Shown: positions 1 through 5,763, counted from the first letter of the stretch. The stretch: DNA of 6,428 bases from CAYSPU01 sp964432995 (GCA_964432995.1 CAYSPU010000304.1:1-6428); one strand, 5' to 3'. Program-made: numbers and translations. The notes: generated by a model not told the origin, from the sequence alone.

Positions 1-1
1 C

Positions 2-2515
2 ATCTGCTTCGGCAACAAGAAAGACAACTTCTGGATGATGGGCGAAACCGGCCCGTGCGGTCCTTGCTCGGAACTGCACGTGGACCTGACCCCGAAGGGC
101 GACACCAAGGGGGCGCTGGTGAACCAGGGCTCGGCCCAGTGCATCGAGATCTGGAACCTGGTGTTCATCCAGTTCAATGCGAACCCGGATGGCACCTTCT
201 CGCCGCTGCCGGCCCGGCACGTCGACACCGGCATGGGCTTCGAACGCGTCACCGGTATCCTCCAAAACACCCGCGGGTTCACCGATTTCTCCCGCACCAT
301 CTCCAACTACGAAACCGATATCTTCCGACCGCTCTTCGACCAACTCGAACAGATGAGCGGCAAACGCTACGCCTCCACCTTGCCCCGGACCGGTTCTGCC
401 GGAGAAACGGAACAGGAGCGCACGGACGTCGCCTTCCGCGTCATCGCCGACCACATCCGGACCCTGAGCTTCGCCATCGCCGACGGCATCCAGCCGGGCA
501 ACACGGATCGGAATTACGTGCTCCGCCGCATCCTGCGCCGCGCGGTGCGCTACGGACGCTCGCTCGGCTTCCACGAACCGTTCTTCTACAAACTGGTCGG
601 TGTCCTCGCCGACACGATGGGCGGTGTCTTCCCCGAGATCCGCGCCAAACAGAAGCACGTCGAGGAAGTCATCCGCGTCGAAGAAGAGGCGTTCAATAAG
701 ACGCTGGATCGGGGGCTTCAAGTATTCGAGGAGTTGGTCGACTTCATGGCACTCCTCAGGGAGGCGGCTCCGGTGCTAGCGACAGAACTGGGAAAGGCTG
801 CTTCGGGAGATCAGAAGCATATCAACTCGATCAACCGCAACCATCCGGTTCTCGCCAAGCTGCGTTCGATGCGCGATCAGTTGTCGAGATTCGGCTCTCA
901 GGCTCAGCGAGCATTTGTTGCTGGGGCCGACAGGATCATCCTCCAGCTTGGCATGGGCGGGATCACCGGTGTCGTTGCGGTGGCTGGAGGTGAGATCGCT
1001 GGCTTGATGAAGATGAAGTCGGGATTTGAGCGATCTCTGAACGTTGTGTCAGGGGAAGCAGCGTTTCTGCTTTATGATACTTACGGATTCCCGCTGGACC
1101 TGACCGAGTTGATGGCGCGCGAACGCGGGTTCACAGTGGACGTTGAGGGAGCCGGCGAGCGGATGGAGGAGCAGAAGGCGCGGGCCCGGGCGGCGCAGAA
1201 GAAGACGGTCGTCGCCTTGTCGCAGATCGAGACGACGACCCCGACGGCGTTTGTCGGTTACGACCAGCTCGAGACGTCGGCCAGGGTGCTCGAGGTGGTG
1301 AGCCTGAACGACCAGACGGCGGTGATCCTCGACACCAGCGCGTGCTACGCCGAGATGGGCGGGCAAGTGGGCGACACCGGCGAATTGGAGCACGGCGACC
1401 ATCTCTGGCGCATCGTCAACACCCAGAAGTCCGGTCACACCTGGCTGCATTTCATTGGCGGGGATGACGCTGCCGCGGCTGGCGAACTCCCCGTCCCGGG
1501 CAGTTCGGTCGTTCTCTCCGTCGACAGCTCGCGTCGCGCCGCGATCCAGCGGCATCACACGGTGACGCACTTGCTCCACTGGGCGCTGCACGAAGTCGTC
1601 AGCCGCGAGGCTTCGCAGAAGGGTTCGTTTGTGGGGCCGGACAAGTTGACCTTCGACTTCAACCACGCGCCGCTCACGCCGCAGCAGGTGGCGGATGTCG
1701 AGCGTCTGGTCAACGAGCGCATTCTGGAAAACTCCCCGGTGACCTGGATCGAGGTGAAGTACCAACACATCAAGGACCGCCACGAGATCATGCAGTTCTT
1801 TGGCGAGAAATACGGCGAATGGGTCCGCGTCGTCCAGATCGGAGGCAAACCAACGGCATTGGACGGTTACTCGATGGAACTCTGCGGCGGGACACATTGC
1901 CGGGCGGTGGGGGAGATCGGGTTGTTCCGAATCGTGTCGGAAAACGCGATTGCCGCGGGTGTGCGGCGCATCGAGGCGATTGCCGGGATCGAGGCTTGGC
2001 GACGGGCCGGCGAGGAGTTGGGCATGCTGAAGACCGTTGCCGAACGCCTGGCCACGCCCATCGTGGATCTCGACAAGAAGATCGAGAACCTGCTCGCCCA
2101 ACAGAAGGAACTCGAGAAGCAGCTCAAGGCGATGCAGCAGAAGCAGGCCGCCGGAGTGGCCAAAGGGCTCGTTGGTCAGGCGCGTGCGATTCAGGGTGTG
2201 CCGGCCATCATCGCGGATATCGGGGCCGCCGACGGCGACACGCTGCAGGGGATGGTGAACGAGCTGAAGGGCCAGTTCCAGGGGGTGATCGTGCTGGGAG
2301 GAACTGCAGGTGGCGCCGTCGCCCTCGTGGCGGCAGTCACACCCGAATTGACCTCTCGCGTTCAGGCCGGCAAGATCATCCAGCAAATCGCCCCCATCGT
2401 CGGCGGCAAAGGCGGCGGACGCTCCGACAACGCCCGCGGTGGCGGGAAGGATACCGCCCGATTAGCCGAGGCCCTCGCCCGGGTCGAGCAACTGATTCCC
2501 GCGCCGGCGAAGTGA
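2..2515 (+). CDS. alaS: Alanyl-tRNA synthetase, 5'-truncated by window edge, with an internal insert
   Basis: Cytoplasmic class II synthetase that charges tRNA-Ala and edits Ser/Gly mischarging. The frame is open from base 2 (ICFGNKKDNFW) to TGA at 2513-2515, giving 837 residues; about 160 N-terminal residues carrying motifs 1 and 2 lie off the left edge. In order: MGETGPCGPCSE, class II motif 3 VDTGMGFER (residues 74-82), the helical tRNA-recognition region (RVIADHIR, YVLRRILRRAVRYG), an insert of about 103 residues (247-349), LYDTYGFPLDLT, the editing-site HTVTH (519-523), the zinc-site CGGTHC (628-633), a short coiled coil (about 689-716), and the C-Ala domain with GGKGGGRSD near the end. 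All these signatures match E. coli AlaRS. Without the insert the full protein would be near the usual 875-890 residues; with it, close to 1000. TGA is followed by 129 bp before the next gene, with no convincing terminator hairpin. Confidence 0.98.
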   Translation: MCFGNKKDNFWMMGETGPCGPCSELHVDLTPKGDTKGALVNQGSAQCIEIWNLVFIQFNANPDGTFSPLPARHVDTGMGFERVTGILQNTRGFTDFSRTISNYETDIFRPLFDQLEQMSGKRYASTLPRTGSAGETEQERTDVAFRVIADHIRTLSFAIADGIQPGNTDRNYVLRRILRRAVRYGRSLGFHEPFFYKLVGVLADTMGGVFPEIRAKQKHVEEVIRVEEEAFNKTLDRGLQVFEELVDFMALLREAAPVLATELGKAASGDQKHINSINRNHPVLAKLRSMRDQLSRFGSQAQRAFVAGADRIILQLGMGGITGVVAVAGGEIAGLMKMKSGFERSLNVVSGEAAFLLYDTYGFPLDLTELMARERGFTVDVEGAGERMEEQKARARAAQKKTVVALSQIETTTPTAFVGYDQLETSARVLEVVSLNDQTAVILDTSACYAEMGGQVGDTGELEHGDHLWRIVNTQKSGHTWLHFIGGDDAAAAGELPVPGSSVVLSVDSSRRAAIQRHHTVTHLLHWALHEVVSREASQKGSFVGPDKLTFDFNHAPLTPQQVADVERLVNERILENSPVTWIEVKYQHIKDRHEIMQFFGEKYGEWVRVVQIGGKPTALDGYSMELCGGTHCRAVGEIGLFRIVSENAIAAGVRRIEAIAGIEAWRRAGEELGMLKTVAERLATPIVDLDKKIENLLAQQKELEKQLKAMQQKQAAGVAKGLVGQARAIQGVPAIIADIGAADGDTLQGMVNELKGQFQGVIVLGGTAGGAVALVAAVTPELTSRVQAGKIIQQIAPIVGGKGGGRSDNARGGGKDTARLAEALARVEQLIPAPAK
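740..1048 (+). other. In-frame insert of about 103 codons inside alaS
   Basis: Between FEELV and SGEAAFLLYDTYGFP the protein has about 103 residues where E. coli AlaRS has about 8 (AKLSGDTL). The insert reads as protein: two or three charged or amphipathic helices (DFMALLREAAPVLATELGKA; NRNHPVLAKLRSMRDQLSRF), then a Gly-rich hydrophobic run from 935 to 1009, then a basic KMKSGFER tail. Hand-counted GC is about 57%, against 68-75% in 60-base samples on either side (481-540, 1141-1200). Reading stays open; by a rough estimate about 2% of random sequence of this length and GC would. The insert falls in a loop between helices, far in sequence from the motif 3, editing-site and C-Ala signatures seen here. 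I recognise no domain. Its boundaries are set by comparison with remembered AlaRS sequences and may shift by several residues. Confidence 0.85.
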
Positions 2516-2590
2516 GCAGCTTCGCCGACGACCGGCACTCCGCACTCTCCCGCTCTCCGCAGGCGCACCTGTCCGCTTCCGGGAGGAACA

Positions 2591-2625
2591 ACAAAGGAAC
2601 GAAGACGCGAAGGGGAGAGGAAGGG
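2591..2625 (+). repeat. Purine-rich degenerate 8-bp periodic tract
   Basis: In the alaS-DUF3616 spacer, successive octamers read acaaagga, acgaagac, gcgaaggg and gagaggaa, then ggg. The first three follow a loose RCRAAGRV pattern. It lies 20-54 bases ahead of the first possible start of the downstream gene. It resembles the low-complexity ACGAAG-type tracts found between genes in some GC-rich bacteria, and its role is unknown. The GGGGAGAGG part resembles a ribosome binding site but is about 24 bases from the 2645 ATG, too far for normal spacing. Confidence 0.4.
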
Positions 2626-2644
2626 TGCTGGGCGGACGGTCGGG

Positions 2645-3655
2645 ATGTTCGAACACCCTATGCTACGGCAGCGTCTAATCCCCATGTTCAGGCAGTGCCT
2701 CTTCGTGTTCTGGGTGGCGATGGCAACCGGTCGCGCGGCCACACCCGCGGCCCCAATCATCTTCCGCGGCCTTTCGGACGCCTCCGCGGCGGTGCAGTTG
2801 CGCGGAGATCTGTTCGCCGTCGCCAGTGACGAAAACAACATTCTGCAGTTCTACCGGCTCGACCAACCCGGCGACCCAGTGGGGTCGTTCGATCTGCGCC
2901 CATTTCTGTTCAATTCCCGAAAAGGCCCCGAGTGCGATCTCGAAGCCGCGGCCCGCATCGGCAACCGCGTCTACTGGATTTCCTCGCATGGGCGGAATGC
3001 AGCCGGCGAAGCGGCGCCGAGTCGGCATCGGTTTTTCGCCCTCGAAGTGCAAGGCGACGGCGCCAATGTGCAACTGCGCCCCGTGGGCCGCGCCTACACC
3101 AACCTGCTGGTCGACTTGGTGCAGGAGCCGGCGTTGGCTCGCTATCGGCTGGCCGAGGCGGCCGCACGGGCGCCGAAGGCGGCCGGTGGCCTCAACATCG
3201 AAGCCCTCACCGACACGCCCGAGGGCGGATTGCTGATCGGTTTCCGGAACCCGATTCCCGAGGGTCGGGCGTTGATCGTGCCCATGGAAAACCCGGCCGA
3301 GGTCGTTGCCGGTCAAGGACCGCGGTTTGGCGCGCCGATCCTGCTCGACCTGGGTGGCCTCGGCCTGCGCGGCATTGGGTCCACCGCGGACGGGTATTAC
3401 CTGATCGCCGGCCCCGCCGATCGCGGAGCCGAGTGCCAGCTCTATCGCTGGACGGGCGGCACGGCCATGCCGCAGCGGAGCGGTGATGTCCGACTCGAGG
3501 GGATCAACCCGGAGGGGATCTGTTTCCACGACGACCACGGTCGCTCCGAGTTCGTGATCCTCAGCGACGACGGTTCGCTCATCGTAGACGGCAAAGAAGC
3601 GAAGAAGCTTCCCCGGAAACAACGTCAGTTTCGCGCGTTCCGCATCCTCCGGTGA
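2645..3655 (+). CDS. Secreted DUF3616 domain protein
   Basis: Protein of 336 residues if ATG 2645 is used; stop TGA 3653-3655. A signal peptide is clear when read from the third ATG at 2684 (Met14): short basic start MFRQ, hydrophobic core CLFVFWVAMA, then TGRAA before TPAAP, so 2684 (323 residues) is probably the true start. No start has a good Shine-Dalgarno sequence. The mature part matches my memory of the DUF3616 family: GPECDLEAAARIGNRVYWIS followed by SHGRN (94-118), RHRFFALEVQG (128-137), GLNIEALTDTPEGGLLIGFR (182-201), NPIPEGRALIVPMENP (202-217), LDLGGLGLRGI (234-244) and NPEGICFHDD near 288-297, ending with ILSDDGSL. These repeated strand-like stretches suggest a beta-propeller-like fold. 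The family has no established reaction known to me. The export signal suggests a periplasmic or extracellular role. It is convergent with the next gene across a repeat array. Confidence 0.88.
   Translation: MFEHPMLRQRLIPMFRQCLFVFWVAMATGRAATPAAPIIFRGLSDASAAVQLRGDLFAVASDENNILQFYRLDQPGDPVGSFDLRPFLFNSRKGPECDLEAAARIGNRVYWISSHGRNAAGEAAPSRHRFFALEVQGDGANVQLRPVGRAYTNLLVDLVQEPALARYRLAEAAARAPKAAGGLNIEALTDTPEGGLLIGFRNPIPEGRALIVPMENPAEVVAGQGPRFGAPILLDLGGLGLRGIGSTADGYYLIAGPADRGAECQLYRWTGGTAMPQRSGDVRLEGINPEGICFHDDHGRSEFVILSDDGSLIVDGKEAKKLPRKQRQFRAFRILR
2659..2664 (+). promoter_or_regulatory. Possible -10 hexamer TATGCT before the DUF3616 gene
   Basis: TATGCT matches the sigma-70 -10 consensus at four of six positions and would start RNA about 13 bases ahead of the ATG at 2684. 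No recognisable -35 box stands about 17 bases upstream. If real, it would rule out the 2645 and 2660 starts and favour 2684, which also begins a well-formed signal peptide. Weak evidence. Confidence 0.2.
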
Positions 3656-3692
3656 AAGGAGCCAGCCTCATGCTGCTGCGCACCCTAGGAAG

Positions 3693-3718
3693 GTAGGGAC
3701 GCCCGGCCTCGGGCGTCC
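3693..3718 (+). repeat. REP-like palindrome, unit 1 (GTAG first)
   Basis: GTAG (3693-3696) directly precedes a perfect 9-bp stem, GGACGCCCG (3697-3705) and CGGGCGTCC (3710-3718), with loop GCCT. A GTAG-type tetranucleotide next to a hairpin is the known design of REP sequences mobilised by RAYT (TnpA-REP, IS200-like) proteins; no such gene is in this window. It lies 37 bases after the DUF3616 stop and could also help end transcription, although no T-run follows. Confidence 0.75.
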
Positions 3719-3752
3719 GCAAGAAGCACGCACCTCCTGCCCGCAACCACAT

Positions 3753-3778
3753 GGACACGCGAGGCCGCGTGTCCCTAC
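3753..3778 (-). repeat. REP-like palindrome, unit 2 (inverted relative to unit 1)
   Basis: On the minus strand GTAG (3778-3775) precedes a stem whose plus-strand arms are GGACACGCG (3753-3761) and CGCGTGTCC (3766-3774), with loop AGGC. Its stem differs from unit 1 at two pairs, each changed on both arms so pairing is kept. In the GTAG orientation the loop is GCCT, the same as in unit 1. Units 1 and 2 face each other across 34 bases, like a REP pair (BIME). Confidence 0.75.
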
Positions 3779-3796
3779 CTCATGCTGCAACCAGAC

Positions 3797-3822
3797 GGAC
3801 ACGCGGGGTCGCGTGTCCCTAC
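3797..3822 (-). repeat. REP-like palindrome, unit 3, overlapping the isomerase stop codon
   Basis: Stem arms GGACACGCG (3797-3805) and CGCGTGTCC (3810-3818) are identical to unit 2, with loop GGGT. The adjoining CTAC (3819-3822) is GTAG on the minus strand, and its TAG is the stop codon of the 3819-4676 gene. Homology with unit 2 extends 10 bases beyond the hairpin: bases 3743-3779 and 3787-3823 agree at 33 of 37 positions, a direct repeat with period 44. Confidence 0.75.
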
Positions 3823-4676
3823 CGGGCGACCGACCGCACCAGTTTCTTCATGTAGCGGACGCTCGCCGCGGTGTTCTCGTCCGAACCATGGCACTCGATC
3901 GAGACGACGCCGTCCCATTTGGTCTGGGCGAGGTAGGCGAGGCAACGTTCGATGTTCTTGGCGTTGACCCCACCGCCGACGGGGACGATCGAGCTGCCGA
4001 TGCCGGTTTCCTCGCCGCGAGCGGCCGCGGCCAGGTCGGCGCTGACGTCCTTAATGTGGCAATGGGTCAGGTACGTCCGGAGTGCCTTGACGTAGTCGAG
4101 TGGGTCGTGGCCGGCGATGAAGGTGTTACCGGTGTCGAAGTTCAACCGCAGATGCTCGGAGTCGAAGTACTCGAACAACTTCCGCATGAACTCGATGTCG
4201 TTCGTATACGGCCCGTGCGGCTCGACATTGATGATCACGCCGTAATCCTCCGCCCAGGGCAGGCACTGACGGTAGTTGTCGCACGTCACTCGGAAGACCT
4301 CGCGCCGGTTCATCCCGGGCGTCTCGAAGGCGCCGTCGACGGTGTCGACCATCGGGCAGCCCAGTTCCGCGGCAAAGCGGATGGCCTGCTGGACGTATTG
4401 CACGCCGAAGGCCGAGCCGTTGGGGCCCATCATGGGGTAGGCGCCATCGATCTGGGAGACCTGCAGCCGTTTCTTGTCCAGGTACCGACGCAGCGCCCGC
4501 GGGTTGGACTGGAGCGAAACGCCCGGGTCGTAGCCGAGGGCTTGGATGAAGTTCTGGCCGTGCAAGGCGGCGAACTCGATGTGTTTCAGTCCCGTGGCCC
4601 GGATCTTCTCGACCGCGGCTTCGAAGCTCAGGCTCAGGGGACGCCAGTTGTCCGTGTGCAGACCTAGGTGAATCAT
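3819..4676 (-). CDS. Sugar phosphate isomerase/epimerase family protein (TIM barrel)
   Basis: Cytosolic protein of 285 residues with no signal peptide, belonging to the xylose-isomerase-like TIM-barrel superfamily (AP_endonuc_2 type), which isomerises or epimerises sugars and polyols using a divalent metal. Likely metal and catalytic residues are all present: E152 (INVEPHG), D181 (NFDTGNT), H207 (HCHIKD) and E261 (SIECHG), with E34 (HIEFAA) and the VPVGGGVNAKNI loop (231-242) also typical. The barrel starts at once with MIHLGLHTDNW, so the ATG at 4674-4676 is well supported, although no Shine-Dalgarno sequence stands upstream. Length is normal for the family. Stop TAG (3821-3819) lies inside a REP-like unit, so the last residues (VRSVAR) may have been shaped by repeat insertion. 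It is divergent from the methyltransferase and convergent with the DUF3616 gene. Substrate cannot be told from sequence; hydroxypyruvate isomerase-like and tagatose epimerase-like activities are possible. Confidence 0.92.
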   Translation of the reverse strand: MIHLGLHTDNWRPLSLSFEAAVEKIRATGLKHIEFAALHGQNFIQALGYDPGVSLQSNPRALRRYLDKKRLQVSQIDGAYPMMGPNGSAFGVQYVQQAIRFAAELGCPMVDTVDGAFETPGMNRREVFRVTCDNYRQCLPWAEDYGVIINVEPHGPYTNDIEFMRKLFEYFDSEHLRLNFDTGNTFIAGHDPLDYVKALRTYLTHCHIKDVSADLAAAARGEETGIGSSIVPVGGGVNAKNIERCLAYLAQTKWDGVVSIECHGSDENTAASVRYMKKLVRSVAR

Positions 4677-4831
4677 GGGTTTCTGCTACGCTGCCGGCGC
4701 GAAAGCGTCAAGGCTGTCGCACGGGGCCCCGGATCCTCGTCGAGGTGGCGCTCTGAGGGTTCGGCGGATTATCTGCTTCTCAACGACTCGAGAGGCGGGC
4801 ACTTTGGATCCGCATGCGCGTCAACAGACTG

Positions 4832-4847
4832 TCGGGTGATCGCCCGA
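4832..4847. promoter_or_regulatory. Near-perfect palindrome in the divergent spacer (possible operator)
   Basis: TCGGGTGATCGCCCGA pairs at seven of eight positions around a central GATC. It sits 49 bases ahead of the methyltransferase ATG and 156 bases ahead of the isomerase ATG, in the only intergenic region that could drive both genes. It might be an operator or a hairpin in the leader. The rest of the 220-bp spacer (4677-4896) shows only a 10-bp palindrome CGGGGCCCCG (4722-4731) and no convincing -35/-10 pair. In GC-rich DNA such short palindromes also arise by chance. Confidence 0.25.
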
Positions 4848-4896
4848 GGTGGGATGGCTGGAGGCTTGGCGCCGCGGTGGAGCAGGGCGTTGGGAT

Positions 4897-5763
4897 ATGA
4901 GTTGGTTGTCCAAACTCGGTCGGAGGTATGTGGAGCGTCGCTGGTTGGGGGGCACGCCGCCGACCCATTTGAACTGCTGGCAGGAGGCCTTTTGCGAGTG
5001 GAACGCGGAGCGACTCGGCCTGAGCCTCGCGGAAAGTCGCGAGCGGTTTGACCGGTCGTGGGCCGCGCTGGCGGGCGGGCATGGGGGACGGGTCTTCAAG
5101 ATGCACGCGCACGCCCAGATGGAGTTGTGCCGGCCCTTCTGGGGCAACACCCCGGAGGAACTCCGCCAGGCCTATGCCGCGCACCAACCGCTGCAGTTAT
5201 TGCGCCTGCTCAGCTACCGCGAACCGTCGCTCGATGCCTGGCCGGAACTCCGCGGACTGGAGCAGCGCCCCAGCCCCCGGATTGTGGATTTCGGCTGTGG
5301 CTTGGCGCAGCTCTCGATCACCTGGACGCGGCACTTGCGGGAGCGGGGACGACCGGCCGAGCTCTTCCTGGCGGACCTGCCCTTGCTGCAGTTGGAGTTC
5401 CTGCGGTGGCTCTGCCCGCGCTGGGGGCTCCCGGCGACAATTGCGGTCTGCACGCCCGAGGAACCAATCCCACCCCTGCCGCCCTGCGATCTTTGTGTTG
5501 CCACGGAAGTCCTGGAACATGTCCACGACCCCATGCGTTACCTGGAGTCCTTCGCCGCCGCGGTGAAGCCCGGGGGTTGCCTCTTGACGAATATCGAGGA
5601 CCACACCACGGAGTTTCTGCATGTCTCGCCGCAGTTGGCGTCCTTGCGGGAGTATCTCGTCCGCCAGGGTTGGCGGGCTCTGCGGCCGGGTCGGCTGTAT
5701 GAGAAACCTGGCGGCGACGTTTCGCCGGACCGGACGCCGTTTACGCCTTCCCCATCGCTCTGA
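4897..5763 (+). CDS. Class I SAM-dependent methyltransferase
   Basis: Soluble protein of 288 residues from ATG 4897; a GTG at 4849 would add 16 residues (MGWLEAWRRGGAGRWD) that look like spacer translation, so ATG is preferred. SAM-binding motif I is IVDFGCGLAQ (129-138). The acidic end of strand 2 is LFLADLP (D160). Strand 4 with the following helix is CDLCVATEVLEHVHDPMRYL (197-216), and strand 5 is KPGGCLLTNIED (224-235); this pattern fits the Methyltransf_11/12/23 group. Before the Rossmann core lie about 115 residues that I do not recognise (KMHAHAQMELCRPFWGNTPE at 68-87), possibly substrate-binding. The C-terminus (FTPSPSL) is encoded antisense to the end of the next gene. Acceptor unknown. 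The gene has its own promoter region, divergent from one TIM-barrel gene and convergent with another, so a shared pathway is not implied. Confidence 0.9.
   Translation: MSWLSKLGRRYVERRWLGGTPPTHLNCWQEAFCEWNAERLGLSLAESRERFDRSWAALAGGHGGRVFKMHAHAQMELCRPFWGNTPEELRQAYAAHQPLQLLRLLSYREPSLDAWPELRGLEQRPSPRIVDFGCGLAQLSITWTRHLRERGRPAELFLADLPLLQLEFLRWLCPRWGLPATIAVCTPEEPIPPLPPCDLCVATEVLEHVHDPMRYLESFAAAVKPGGCLLTNIEDHTTEFLHVSPQLASLREYLVRQGWRALRPGRLYEKPGGDVSPDRTPFTPSPSL

Noticed and set aside
740..1048. Intein in alaS
   Set aside because: The insert does not begin with Cys/Ser/Thr, does not end in His-Asn before Cys/Ser/Thr, shows no splicing or homing endonuclease blocks, and at about 103 residues is shorter than usual mini-inteins.
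740..1048. Self-splicing intron in alaS
   Set aside because: The stretch is open in frame for its whole length, is a multiple of three, and encodes plausible amphipathic and hydrophobic helices. No group I or II core was recognised, though this was not tested by folding.
1049..2386. Long open frame on the minus strand (445 codons)
   Set aside because: It is the antisense shadow of alaS in GC-rich DNA. The plus strand encodes unmistakable AlaRS motifs, while the minus product is rich in His, Arg, Leu and Asp with no recognisable family.
2675..3622. Open frame of 315 codons antisense to the DUF3616 gene
   Set aside because: Shadow frame; the plus-strand product has a signal peptide and family motifs, and the minus product resembles nothing.
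3697..3818. Classic Rho-independent terminators
   Set aside because: The stems are strong, but none is followed by a T-run on either strand, so intrinsic termination is not supported although some role at transcript ends is possible.
3693..3822. CRISPR array
   Set aside because: Only three units, one inverted, spaced by 34 and 18 bases, with perfect internal palindromes and a GTAG mark; this is REP-like rather than repeat-spacer.
3813..4667. Open frame of 284 codons on the plus strand opposite the first isomerase
   Set aside because: Mirror of a well-supported TIM-barrel gene with all metal ligands; the plus product is low-complexity Val/Gly/Asp/Arg-rich.
4668..5051. Open frame of 127 codons spanning the divergent spacer
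   Set aside because: It starts inside the isomerase, overlaps the methyltransferase N-terminus out of frame, and has low-complexity Arg/Gly/Ser composition.
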